From an uncultured Puniceicoccaceae bacterium (GTDB lineage: Bacteria; Verrucomicrobiota; Verrucomicrobiia; Opitutales; Coraliomargaritaceae): a DNA stretch of 51,220 nt. The notes under the pieces were generated by a model. It was not told the origin of the DNA, made no database searches, and saw only the letters and a list, made by a program, of their open reading frames with translations. The position numbers were made by a program, and so were the translations under genes. The stretch spans positions 1 through 51,220 of the forward strand of contig CAJQOS010000052.1 of NCBI GenBank assembly GCA_905479975.1, given 5' to 3'. Below are positions 27,383 to 35,943 of this stretch, in pieces. Position 1 is the stretch's first letter. The number at the start of each line of letters is the position of its first letter.

Positions 27383-28834
27383 CTAGTTTTCGGTGGATTG
27401 TAGGCTTTCTTCGACGCCTTGGAATTCTTCGAGTGCGGTTTGTAGGCTCTCTACGATCTCGGCGGCTAGGATGGCGGGGGCGGGGAGGTTTTCGCTGTCT
27501 TCTAGGGTGTCGTCTTTGAGCCAGAAAATGTCTAGGTTGGCTTTGTCTCTGGCGATGACTTCCTTGTAGGTGAATTTCTTGAAGCGCTCGGTCTCTTTGC
27601 GCTTACCGCTGTAGCTCTTGACGAAGTCCGCTAGGTCTTTGGGGCTTAGGGGATTGGTCTTGAGCGTGAAGTGCTTGTTGGTGCGTAGGTCGTAGATCCA
27701 GAGGTTCTTCGTCCAGGGCTTTTCGCTGGCTGGCTTGCGGTCGAAGAAGAGCACGTTCGCCTTTACACCTTGGGCGTAGAACAGGCCGGTGGGGAGGCGC
27801 AGGATGGTGTGGAGGTCGCAGCGTTGTAGTAGGTTGCGGCGGATGGTCTCGCCTGCGCCGCCTTCGAACAGGACGTTGTCGGGCAGGACGACGGCTGCGC
27901 TGCCGTTGATGTTGAGCATGCTGACAATGTGCTGTAGGAAGTTGAGCTGCTTATTACTGGTGGTCGCCCAAAAGTCGTCGCGCTCGTAGCTGTGCTTCTC
28001 GGTGCTGATCTTGCCGTCGTCGCCGACGATGGTGTAGCCGCCTTTTTTGCCGAAGGGTGGGTTGGCTAAAATCATGTCGACCTTGTCGGTCGGTGGGCTG
28101 GCCAAGGCGTCGCGGGACTCCACGGGTGGTTTGCCTTCGGCGGAGCCGATGCCGTGCAGGTAGAGATTCATCGCGCACAGGCGCGTCACACTATCGACGA
28201 TGTCGGTGCCGTGCAGCGCCTTGGTCTTGAGGTGCTTCTTCTCGTCCTTGTCGAGTTTGTGGTGTTTGGCGATGTAGTCGTGCGCGGCGAGTAGGAAGCC
28301 GCCTGTGCCGCTTGCTGGGTCGGCGATGGTCTGCAGCGGCTTGGGCTGCATGACTTCGACGATCGCGCGGATCAAAGGGCGCGGGGTGAAATACTGGCCC
28401 GCGCCTTTGTCGGACGAGGAGGCGGTCTTTTCTAACAGGCCTTCGTAGATCGCGCCCTTGATGTCGACGTCCATCGCGGACCAATCCTCATCGTCGATCA
28501 TCTTGATCACACGCTCCAGATCGGAGGGATTGGAAATCTTGTTCTGCGCCTTGCGAAAGATCACGCCGACCAGGCCCGCTTCTTTGCCGAGCGATTCCAG
28601 CGTGTGCCGATAATGGACCTCCAAGTCGTCGCCACTCCGCTGCGTCAACTGCGGCCACTGGTAGTCGTCCGGGATCGGATTATCATAGCCCAACTCCTCG
28701 CGTTCTTCTGCGAGTTTGAGGAAGAGCAGGTAAGTGATTTGCTCCACGTAGTCGCCGTAACCGACGCCTGCATTCTTGAGCACGTGCGCGTAGTTCCAGA
28801 CTTTGGAAACGATGTTTTGAGAGGGGTCGGTCAT
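27383..28834 (-). CDS. hsdM: Type I restriction-modification DNA methyltransferase subunit
   Basis: The ~483-aa N6-adenine methyltransferase works with HsdS to methylate the recognition site and with HsdR to cut unmethylated DNA. An N-terminal helical domain (KVWNYAHVLKNAGV) leads to GAGQYFTPRPLI. The SAM motif DPASGTGGFLLAAHD lies at about 170-184 and the catalytic NPPFG at about 258. ATG 28834 gives the usual start (MTDPSQNIVSKVWNY). It is the last gene of the island operon, unusually separated from hsdS by an HNH nuclease gene and a 30-codon ORF. The GC-rich codon use is like hsdR and unlike the ATPase and HNH genes between them. Confidence 0.95.
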   Translation of the reverse strand: MTDPSQNIVSKVWNYAHVLKNAGVGYGDYVEQITYLLFLKLAEEREELGYDNPIPDDYQWPQLTQRSGDDLEVHYRHTLESLGKEAGLVGVIFRKAQNKISNPSDLERVIKMIDDEDWSAMDVDIKGAIYEGLLEKTASSSDKGAGQYFTPRPLIRAIVEVMQPKPLQTIADPASGTGGFLLAAHDYIAKHHKLDKDEKKHLKTKALHGTDIVDSVTRLCAMNLYLHGIGSAEGKPPVESRDALASPPTDKVDMILANPPFGKKGGYTIVGDDGKISTEKHSYERDDFWATTSNKQLNFLQHIVSMLNINGSAAVVLPDNVLFEGGAGETIRRNLLQRCDLHTILRLPTGLFYAQGVKANVLFFDRKPASEKPWTKNLWIYDLRTNKHFTLKTNPLSPKDLADFVKSYSGKRKETERFKKFTYKEVIARDKANLDIFWLKDDTLEDSENLPAPAILAAEIVESLQTALEEFQGVEESLQSTEN

Positions 28835-28842
28835 AATTAAAA

Positions 28843-28935
28843 TCAGCGTTTTCCCTGCCATTGGTCAAAGCGCGACGACGAGTCGTTCCAGCCGTTGAAT
28901 ATGATTAGGTGGGCTTTAACTTTTTGTTTACTCAT
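28843..28935 (-). CDS. Possible 30-aa small protein between the HNH and hsdM genes
   Basis: An ATG at 28933-28935, 4 bp beyond the HNH stop, opens a 30-codon frame ending with TGA at 28843-28845, just 8 bp before the hsdM ATG. It starts MSKQKVKAHLIIFNGWND and ends basic (QGKR). Its snug fit in the gap could mean a small coupling or leader peptide that helps translation reach hsdM, or it may be the relic of a longer gene. No family is known to me. Existence as a translated protein is unproven. Confidence 0.4.
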   Translation of the reverse strand: MSKQKVKAHLIIFNGWNDSSSRFDQWQGKR

Positions 28936-28939
28936 GGAA

Positions 28940-30055
28940 TTAGTTCCTGTTTTTGCCGAGCACTGTCGGGATCTCTTGGATTGCTGGAGAGGTGGAGATT
29001 CTTGCGTAGCCAGCCAGCACTGGATCTGAGGCTTCGGCCGCTAAATAGGAGAAGGCAGCTGACTCCAGAGCTGATTCAGCTCTCTTCTTTAGCTGATTGG
29101 GCATAGCTAGCCATGCAGCTCTCGTAGATAAGTCCTCCCGTAGTGTTGGTAGAGTCGGAGTAGTCCTGTAATCTTTCACATTCAAGAAGTCTTTCATCCA
29201 TCCATCAAGCCCTTCCATTATTCGAGCTGAGAATCGTGTTTCGATATCGAACACAGCATCCCACGCTTTTACGAGAGGTTCTTCTACTACAGTAGAGGCT
29301 GTTGTTTTCACGCTCCATTTTCCTCGTGGATTACTTGGGTTGGGTTTGGTTAGGCATGTAACTTCGATTTTAATCCCACAAATTTTGTTATAGGGGTAGT
29401 AAAAACTCTGCCTTTTGCTGGGATCAGCGGATTGAAATAGGATATTCTTTGTTCCTTTTCTAGGACGCTTGTTACAGGAGTCACACATTGGAACAAGATT
29501 CTGGAAATTTACTGCCGCGAGGGGGTAGTGGGTCCGTGCAAGCCAGTGATCATAAGCACTTCGAGTTTTGCTCTCCCGGTCTTCGTAGTAGCAAAGGCCG
29601 CAAAATGGGCATACTCGTTGATCAAGGTTGCGAAACTTATTGTAGTGATCTTTCAGTGAGTTACCTCCTGCTTTCTCAAAACTCTTGCTCTCCAGAGTGT
29701 TCTCGTAGAGGTAAGAAAAAAGGCCTTTAAGCTCCTTGATCAGACGTTCGTTTTTGAACCCCCAGTCCTCCAACTTAAGAGAAGGGGTGGAGCACAGTTT
29801 TTGGACTTGGTTTTGAGAAATCCAAACTCGATGGATCGCGTCTCTAATGCCTTTGTTCGATCGTCGGGCTTTTCGATGAATTGAGGATGCCTTACTGCGC
29901 AGGCTAGGAGAGGCGCTTAGCACCGGTCGGAACCAACTAGGAAAGCATTCTTCACCGAATTTGGTTCGATTTAGCCCATCGGAAAGGAAGTAGCCGATTG
30001 CTGTATGAAGCTTGTATACTCCATGAGTGGAGACATATTTTAGTTCGTATAGCAT
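28940..30055 (-). CDS. HNH endonuclease, partner of the fused ATPase
   Basis: The 371-aa protein has a central HNH treble-clef: CPFCG (149-153), the DH pair in YDHWLARTHYP (169-170), Asn186 in FQNLVPMC, and the second zinc knuckle CDSCNKRPRKGTKN (191-204). This is the signature of metal-dependent DNA nucleases. N- and C-terminal parts are not recognised. The ATG directly follows the stop of the HsdS-ATPase gene (TAGATG), so translation is coupled. ATPase plus HNH nuclease resembles the Septu pair PtuA/PtuB, and HNH partners of ATPases in retron loci. The composition is visibly lower in GC than hsdM and hsdR. Nuclease fold is secure; role in defence is inferred. Confidence 0.85.
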   Translation of the reverse strand: MLYELKYVSTHGVYKLHTAIGYFLSDGLNRTKFGEECFPSWFRPVLSASPSLRSKASSIHRKARRSNKGIRDAIHRVWISQNQVQKLCSTPSLKLEDWGFKNERLIKELKGLFSYLYENTLESKSFEKAGGNSLKDHYNKFRNLDQRVCPFCGLCYYEDRESKTRSAYDHWLARTHYPLAAVNFQNLVPMCDSCNKRPRKGTKNILFQSADPSKRQSFYYPYNKICGIKIEVTCLTKPNPSNPRGKWSVKTTASTVVEEPLVKAWDAVFDIETRFSARIMEGLDGWMKDFLNVKDYRTTPTLPTLREDLSTRAAWLAMPNQLKKRAESALESAAFSYLAAEASDPVLAGYARISTSPAIQEIPTVLGKNRN

Positions 30056-33028
30056 CTAGCGTTTCTTCTTTTCAAGCTCAGCGATTCTCTCGAAGATAAA
30101 GCGCTTTTCAATCGATTCTCCAAACTGAGGAATGGCAGCCCGCAATTCTTCGATAGAGCCATCGTTTACTAGATCTTCCATTAGTCTTATTGCTTCGGCG
30201 GCCACCATTGTTTCCATCCCAAACAGCCGCGACAATAAGAAATCAGAGGAGGCACCAAATGTTTCGATATCGACTGGTAAACACATGCACTTCCCGCCCT
30301 TGCGTAAGAATTCGAAAACGTTCTTCCCCTTGCATCCAGATACCACAAACGGTGAGTGAGTAGAAATCATGAGCTCCTGCTTTGCTGAGCTTTTGATATT
30401 AGCAAGCCATTCGATGCTCCTGCGTCTCCATTGCGGATTGAAGTGAGTTTCTGGCTCGTCGAACAGAAATATACAGCCAGGCTGATTGAAGAGGAGGACA
30501 CCTCCGAAGATCTGAAGGAACTGGTGTTCGCCGTCACTGAGGCCAGCATAGTCAATCGTGCACTTCGGCTTCGTTAGATTCACCTTTATGTTTTCTAGCG
30601 AAAAAACTCGTTCGCTCCTCGGCACTGTGGGGGGGCGTTCGAGTTGTCCGGCGCCTAAGTCTGATTTGAGATAGAAATCCCGTTCCTTACTCGATAAAGC
30701 AAGGGCATTGAGCAAGGAAAGCTTGTAAAACGCCTCGAACAGCAGTTCGGCTCTGCCTAGCGATTTCTTCAGTGTCTTGGCGGCAGAGTTTAGGTCAACG
30801 AAGCGAAACACCTCGGTGACTCCATCCGCCTGTGTTTCACAAGAGCTCGCACTCTTTCGGAATAATTCAACGTAGCCTTTAAGCTCATTCGTCAACTTTA
30901 CAGGTTTCTTTCCTTGATAGGTTGGTCGAAACCGAATTTCAAAGGACTCGAGCCCGTTGATTCGAAGACTTCGACGGAACAGTTGCAGAGCAGACTTTGG
31001 TTGAAGCAGATAGTTCGCTACGAAAATTAATGCGTTGCATTCGTAATCCATAAAAAGAACCCGCGAATCTTGAACTTCGGACAACGTGATTTTTTGGGAA
31101 TCTTCCCTTCCCGCCTGCTTCAACACTTCATCGGAATACACTGAAGCAGTTCGAAAATACGGAATGCTGATCGTTTCATTCAGGCCGGACGAGTAGCCGA
31201 TGATCCTTGAAGGAAGTAGGTCTAGGCATTCTTTCGGATCCTCTTCTATCCGCTCTTGATCATCTCGGATAATAGTAAACTGAGGCTTCCCTCCAGCCAT
31301 GTTTTTCAACCGAACGACGAATGAGACAGTGCTATTTTTTTCGAAGACTTGGTAGTCAAGGCTGAAACCCAATCGGACAACGCGTTGCTTCTTGGTAATT
31401 TCTTCCCAATTAAGGAGTGACAGCTCGACGTGACAGAGAATTTCGGAAAGAGCTTCAATCAGATTTGATTTACCCGAGCCATTCATGCCAACCAAGCAGA
31501 GAGGAGCTAGTCGTTCTGGTTTTCCAGATAGGCTCCTTAGGTCGAATATCCCCGCTTTGAGACTGCTGTAATCGTCATGGAGCTTTAGTTGAATTAGTCT
31601 TATATGTCTCATTGTAGCGGGTTGATTCCACGAGATGCCCTCGGGGGGCGGCACCGATCGAGCCATTTTTTGCTTCTCGCTTTTGATCTCCCTGTTGGAG
31701 TTCGTAGACGTTGTAGCATTCGGGCGGGTGCCGCTTGTTGTCTGCGACTTAGTAGATGGAACGCGCTTCAGAACATTAGCCGCAGGCTCGTCTTTTGGGT
31801 CTTGGGCAACGAGTGTTCCGCTAAATGCCATGTTGAGAATGGATTGTCGGAGGCAGATTGAGCGAATAATTTGAGCATCGAGTTCGACTTCAACATGGTC
31901 GATGGCTGTGGTGCGAGCTTCGACTTCGGCGACTATCTGGTGTTGTTCTGTGACAGGAGGGAGACAGATGGGGACATCTTTTACGTGTGTTAAATTTAGG
32001 CCGGGCTTTCCTGCGCCGTATGCCTTTTCTTCGAGGAAGGCACGTCCATGTCTAGGACTAATAATCGCGTAGTAGAGGAACGGAGAGTTTGCCGAACTTG
32101 AAGGGCGAACTAAAGCTACGTGTTGGCTGACGTAAGCTTCTCCAAGTTGATTTTTAACCAGAGCACTTTTCGTCACGTTTGCTCCTGTTATAGTGATTAA
32201 GAGATCGTTTTTGAATACTTGAGTGCGTTTCCCTTCTGAGCTTGCGGGAGGCTGAACGTGGGCGAGATCATCCAGCACCAAAGCGTCAGTCTTGATGTTC
32301 TGCGCACGAATAAATAGTGGGCCGTTGTCAGAGTAATACTTTGCCCAGCCACGCGACCCGCTTGTTACAAGAGAGCTTTCGTCGCCGAGAGTCGTCTGGC
32401 TCCAGTCATTCATTGTCACGCCTTGCTCTTCGCGCCATGCTTGAGTGAGTTCACCGGTGACGGCGGCGGCGAGGACGGATTGGCGGTAGCGTTTGAGTTG
32501 GGCTTTGGCCTGTTGGAGGGCGGCGACGCCGGCGTCGAGTTTGGAGAAAAGTTCCTCAATCTTGGCGACGATCCGGCGTTGCTCAGGCAGGGGCGGGAGA
32601 TTGATGTCGAATTTTCCCAATGCCTTTAGGTTTACTCTGGGCAGGTTTACTCCACTAGAATTGGCATTCGCATAGCTCACGAAGTCGCGGGCTAGAAACC
32701 TATATTTAAGAAAGCGATTATCAAAGCCTTCACTCTGAGGAAATACAAGAATATCGGTGGAGCAGAGCCCGTCGAAATCTGCGAGCCATACTTTGTTTAA
32801 GTAAGGGCGTAGCTTGCCGTAGAGCAGATCGCCTTGTTTGAATTTGCTTTTAGTGCTTTTTACCTCTGCGGCGGTTCCTTTACTAACTAGTTTCGCAGTG
32901 TCTTTCTCAATGTGTTCGAGACCGATGTAAGGTGACTCTGGAGTCTTTGTAGGATCGCCGCGTTCCTTTGATGCTGGAGCAAGTTGCGCAAGTGATATTT
33001 TGGTGTAGTTGGACGGTAAGTCACTCAT
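30056..33028 (-). CDS. hsdS: HsdS specificity subunit fused to an SMC/ABC-type AAA ATPase
   Basis: One 990-aa reading frame holds two systems. Residues 1 to ~430 are a complete two-TRD HsdS: TRD1, then the conserved helix LPPLPEQRRIVAKIEELFSK (about 143-162) to LAAAVTGELTQAWREEQ, TRD2, then LPPVTEQHQIVAEVEA and SILNMAFSGTL. A Ser/Thr/Lys-rich linker (~430-475) follows. Residues ~475-990 are a RecN/OLD/PtuA-like ATPase: Walker A GMNGSGKSN (about 515), signature LSDGEHQFLQ (about 832), Walker B IFLFDEPETHF (about 858) and STHSPF (about 890). The start overlaps the TPR gene stop (ATGA). No internal stop or frame change separates the halves. A Met at the ATPase start (MRHIRLIQ) could allow internal initiation. 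Confidence 0.9.
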   Translation of the reverse strand: MSDLPSNYTKISLAQLAPASKERGDPTKTPESPYIGLEHIEKDTAKLVSKGTAAEVKSTKSKFKQGDLLYGKLRPYLNKVWLADFDGLCSTDILVFPQSEGFDNRFLKYRFLARDFVSYANANSSGVNLPRVNLKALGKFDINLPPLPEQRRIVAKIEELFSKLDAGVAALQQAKAQLKRYRQSVLAAAVTGELTQAWREEQGVTMNDWSQTTLGDESSLVTSGSRGWAKYYSDNGPLFIRAQNIKTDALVLDDLAHVQPPASSEGKRTQVFKNDLLITITGANVTKSALVKNQLGEAYVSQHVALVRPSSSANSPFLYYAIISPRHGRAFLEEKAYGAGKPGLNLTHVKDVPICLPPVTEQHQIVAEVEARTTAIDHVEVELDAQIIRSICLRQSILNMAFSGTLVAQDPKDEPAANVLKRVPSTKSQTTSGTRPNATTSTNSNREIKSEKQKMARSVPPPEGISWNQPATMRHIRLIQLKLHDDYSSLKAGIFDLRSLSGKPERLAPLCLVGMNGSGKSNLIEALSEILCHVELSLLNWEEITKKQRVVRLGFSLDYQVFEKNSTVSFVVRLKNMAGGKPQFTIIRDDQERIEEDPKECLDLLPSRIIGYSSGLNETISIPYFRTASVYSDEVLKQAGREDSQKITLSEVQDSRVLFMDYECNALIFVANYLLQPKSALQLFRRSLRINGLESFEIRFRPTYQGKKPVKLTNELKGYVELFRKSASSCETQADGVTEVFRFVDLNSAAKTLKKSLGRAELLFEAFYKLSLLNALALSSKERDFYLKSDLGAGQLERPPTVPRSERVFSLENIKVNLTKPKCTIDYAGLSDGEHQFLQIFGGVLLFNQPGCIFLFDEPETHFNPQWRRRSIEWLANIKSSAKQELMISTHSPFVVSGCKGKNVFEFLRKGGKCMCLPVDIETFGASSDFLLSRLFGMETMVAAEAIRLMEDLVNDGSIEELRAAIPQFGESIEKRFIFERIAELEKKKR

Positions 33029-34932
33029 ACGTTCAAAGCCTCCTCGAATTCTTTCGCGAGTGTGTCGCTGTTGATGGATTCAATCGGAAATTCGGAATGG
33101 AGGCTGTTCACTTTTTCAGAGAAGGACGACGCGAGTTGAGTATCCTTTTTATGGATACCATTGAGTGTGCGGGAAAGGAGCAAGCGGCTCGGGAGGTGTA
33201 TTGGATTTTGCAAGCAGAGGTGGATCGTGCCGTCGATGATTTCGCTGGGATTGCTGAGGCTGGTGCCCGTTTTATTGAGAGTATCGCAGCGGACGGCAAG
33301 GCATTGTTCTAGACGGAGTAAATAATGGTCGAGCTGAGAAGTTGAGAGACCTGAGGTGGGAGAGCTGAGACCTGAGGTAGGAAAGGTGAGGTCTGTTTCA
33401 TTGTCTAGGGCTTGGTCTAGATCGGCTAGGACTTGGTCGGCGATGTTATGAAAACCGTGTTCGGGGAAGTCGTAGCTGAAGTCTTGGATACACTTGGCGT
33501 CGATGGTGCGGATCAGGCGGAGCTTGAGTGTCCAATTTTCACCCTGCGTGATCAGGTGGGTATAGACGGTGAACTCGGCCGCGGATTGATCGGGCGCGGC
33601 GTCGCTTTTTTGACGGCTGTATTGCGCCACGGCTTCGTCCTCAAATGGTTTGCCCGAGAGCATGAAGCCGCCGTTGTCGTTTTGCACCCACATCACGTAG
33701 GTGGTGGTCTGGGCGTTGCTGGTGAGCGCGACGTGCTCGCTCAAGAAGAGTGGCAATGCGCGGCTCATGCGGCCGGGGTTGTCGGTGCGCTGCATCGTCA
33801 CGACGTCGACCTTTTTGACCTGTTCGGCGGAGTTGCCCACAAAGCTGATGCGCGGGGCGTCGGCAGCTTTGGGTGGGAACAGATCGGTAAAGGGGTGTTG
33901 ATCACGTAGCCAGAGAGGGCCTTCGAGTGTCAGCAGGCCCACGCGCAGCGCTTCTTGCGGGATGGTGGGCGCGACCTCGGCGTCGGCCTTGGCGAGGGCA
34001 TCTTCCCAAAAATGGAGTGTCTGTGCCCAGTCGGGGCGCTGCTGTGCTTGAAGCTGTTTTAGGAGCGCGCGCGCGGCGTCGAGTTGGCCAGTGTCGAGGT
34101 TGGCCTTGATCAGATTGTTGCCAACCTGGATGCCGTGCACCGTGAGGTCGTAGTGCGGGGCGACGAGCTCGATGATTTGCGGTAGGTGGCCTTGGTTGCC
34201 GAGGTCGCCGCTGATTTGCTGCAATAGGTCGGTCGGGATCGGAGTTTCGGCGCGTCCGAGGCTTTCGTGGTAGAGCGACATCGCCGCATCGAGCTCGCCT
34301 TGTGCCAGCCGGCCACGTGCGATCCAAAGCTGCGCGCGCCAGCTGCCGGACAAGGCTGCCACGCGCTCAAAGGCGGCGAGTCCGGCGGGGGCGCCATCTT
34401 GATCGCGGTGGATGGATTCATACCAGAGCAGGGCGTTGTCCTGATTCGGGTCGAGCTCCAGTGCGTGCCACAGTGTTTGCAATGACAGTGCCGCGTCGCC
34501 GAGCGCGGATTGCGCTTTGGCTAAATTGGTGAGCACGACGGCGCTTTCGCCATGTGTGGCGATATGCTGAGTGAGGTGCTGGAGTGCGTCGACAGCGCGG
34601 TCGGTCTGTAGATAGAGAATGCCGAGGATGGTGGCGCCACGCTCGTGGTCGGGATCAATCTTGGCGAGTTGCAGCACGGCGTCTTCGATCTCAGCAAAGA
34701 AGCCATCCTGAAAGCCGCTGATGATGAGGCCGTAGAGTTCGTCGGGGTTGCTCCACGCCTTTTTCAGATTGCCGAGTAGGACGCTATCGAGCCAGTCACG
34801 CTTGGTGACCTGAATCTCGCGGCCGTATTTATCATGCGCGGTGATGGTCTCGTCGAGATTGACGGAGGAGGCGGGCGCAGGTTGTGGCGTGGTTTTTTTC
34901 TTGGAGCCAAAGAGTTTTTTGAAGAAAGACAC
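33025..34932 (-). CDS. TPR-repeat protein within the restriction operon
   Basis: The ~635-aa protein starts VSFFKKLFGSKKK (GTG at 34930-34932), a basic amphipathic N-terminus. Helical TPR-like repeats follow from about 60 to 320 (ATILGILYLQTDRAVDALQHL, NLAKAQSALGDAALSLQTL, IARGRLAQGELDAAMSLY). The second half is an unrecognised mixed domain with the segments RISFVGNSAEQVKKVDVVTM and MWVQNDNGGFMLSGKPF. Near 33346-33387 a 21-bp unit is repeated in tandem, giving PTSGLS twice. The stop overlaps the HsdS start by 4 bp. TPR proteins are scaffolds or sensors, so it might regulate the complex; this is speculation. Confidence 0.7.
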   Translation of the reverse strand: MSFFKKLFGSKKKTTPQPAPASSVNLDETITAHDKYGREIQVTKRDWLDSVLLGNLKKAWSNPDELYGLIISGFQDGFFAEIEDAVLQLAKIDPDHERGATILGILYLQTDRAVDALQHLTQHIATHGESAVVLTNLAKAQSALGDAALSLQTLWHALELDPNQDNALLWYESIHRDQDGAPAGLAAFERVAALSGSWRAQLWIARGRLAQGELDAAMSLYHESLGRAETPIPTDLLQQISGDLGNQGHLPQIIELVAPHYDLTVHGIQVGNNLIKANLDTGQLDAARALLKQLQAQQRPDWAQTLHFWEDALAKADAEVAPTIPQEALRVGLLTLEGPLWLRDQHPFTDLFPPKAADAPRISFVGNSAEQVKKVDVVTMQRTDNPGRMSRALPLFLSEHVALTSNAQTTTYVMWVQNDNGGFMLSGKPFEDEAVAQYSRQKSDAAPDQSAAEFTVYTHLITQGENWTLKLRLIRTIDAKCIQDFSYDFPEHGFHNIADQVLADLDQALDNETDLTFPTSGLSSPTSGLSTSQLDHYLLRLEQCLAVRCDTLNKTGTSLSNPSEIIDGTIHLCLQNPIHLPSRLLLSRTLNGIHKKDTQLASSFSEKVNSLHSEFPIESINSDTLAKEFEEALNV

Positions 34933-34936
34933 GGGT

Positions 34937-35048
34937 GGGAAAAGCTGAAAGCTGAAATTTGGAAAGCTGAAAGAGGAAAGTGGAATCTCTGCATGAGCCA
35001 ATTGAGCCATTTATGAGCCATTTGAGCATGCAGGTTTAGGATGCGTGA
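34937..35048. repeat. Low-complexity repeats between the chaperone and TPR genes
   Basis: This 116-bp gap contains repeated AAAGCTGAAAGCTGAAA-like units and, beside them, repeated TGAGCCATT units. Similar spacer sequence lies at 50806-50840. It may separate two translation blocks of the operon. Confidence 0.55.
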
Positions 35049-35519
35049 TTACTTCACCTTTTTCTTCACTGCTTTTTTCGCGGCTTTCTTGGCTGCCTTC
35101 TTCGCAGGTGCTTCTTCGTAGAAGGAGACCGAAGGAAGCGTTACCATGCCATTATTGCTGCGTGCGGTGATGTGGGCTAGCATCTCTCTGGCGACACCAT
35201 ACAGCATTGATGCGCCAGTGATACGGATCAGGCGTTCTGCATCACCCTTATAATGTTCATGCACTTGATAGAAGCCGAGTAATTCAATGCTCCCGACATA
35301 GGGTGGAATTGTCTCTCCCTCAATTGGGCGGATACTAATAGTTAAGTCGATGCCCCAGGAGTTTTCTTGCCCTTTCAGTGGAGCTACGTGGCGATCAACT
35401 ACGATGTTACCCTCGCCGTATTCGCCGTCCAGTATTGGAGTGGATGCCTCTACTGATACGTTGAGCACATCTTGTGATATGATTTGAAGAGGGGAAGGTT
35501 TAAGCTGCAGCGTCGGCAT
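35049..35519 (-). CDS. SecB-like chaperone of a toxin-antitoxin-chaperone module
   Basis: The ~156-aa protein has a SecB-type fold by sequence: the strand pair VGSIELLGFYQV and the conserved helix-end GASMLYGVAREMLAHITARSNNG, followed by VTLPSVSF, which lines up with SecB's C-terminal helix and APVNF. It ends in a Lys/Ala-rich tail (KKAAKKAAKKAVKKKVK). It overlaps the antitoxin stop by 20 bp (ATG at 35517-35519), so it is coupled to it. In HigBA-SecB modules such as M. tuberculosis Rv1955-1957, the chaperone protects an unstable antitoxin. That role is inferred from order; a TTG start at 35546 is less likely. Confidence 0.8.
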   Translation of the reverse strand: MPTLQLKPSPLQIISQDVLNVSVEASTPILDGEYGEGNIVVDRHVAPLKGQENSWGIDLTISIRPIEGETIPPYVGSIELLGFYQVHEHYKGDAERLIRITGASMLYGVAREMLAHITARSNNGMVTLPSVSFYEEAPAKKAAKKAAKKAVKKKVK

Positions 35520-35943
35520 CGTGAGTCGCGGGTTGCTTGGTTCCAAATGAAGGGGTGCGTGCTTGTCCTAGCTTCTTTGGTGTGAAGTGAACGGTAATGC
35601 AGTTTTCCTTTGAGGCTTGGACTTTGGAAGTTACGACCCAATGTCCCTTATGCCCTTGAGGCACGAAAGTTTGTGCTAGCTCAGCGCCGACTGCGTGACC
35701 TGCACGCACGAGAGTGTCGATTGTTAGGTTACTGGTGCCGTTGAGCATGGCAGTGATTCGCGAGGGACCTACGCCCATGCGCTCAGCGAGCTCCGAGCGG
35801 CTAATGCCTTCGCGCTTCATAAACTGAAGGAGTTCTTCAACAATCTCCAGTTTGCGGAGTTCGACTTGCGCTTCGACGGTTGCGATGGACTTTGCGAATG
35901 CATCGGCGAGCGGGCTTTTCTTTTTAACGACTTTAATATTCAT
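35500..35943 (-). CDS. HigA-type XRE antitoxin with C-terminal extension
   Basis: The 147-aa protein has a central helix-turn-helix (about 34-85) with the readable core SRSELAERMGVGPSRITAML, then TIDTLVRAGHAVGAEL. It should bind the toxin and repress the operon. Compared with usual ~100-aa HigA proteins, a C-terminal region of about 50 residues (from VPQGHKGHW to the end) is extra. In TAC systems the matching region is the chaperone addiction (ChAD) segment that SecB must bind. Start overlaps toxin stop (ATGA at 35940-35943). Confidence 0.82.
   Translation of the reverse strand: MNIKVVKKKSPLADAFAKSIATVEAQVELRKLEIVEELLQFMKREGISRSELAERMGVGPSRITAMLNGTSNLTIDTLVRAGHAVGAELAQTFVPQGHKGHWVVTSKVQASKENCITVHFTPKKLGQARTPSFGTKQPATHDADAAA

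Noticed and set aside
29488..29730. 80-codon plus-strand frame within the HNH gene
   Set aside because: Antisense to the conserved zinc-knuckle region of the HNH protein.
31410..31620. hsdS and ATPase as two separate genes
   Set aside because: I looked for a stop, frameshift or good ribosome site between them; the frame is open throughout, so a fusion is the simpler reading, though internal initiation remains possible.
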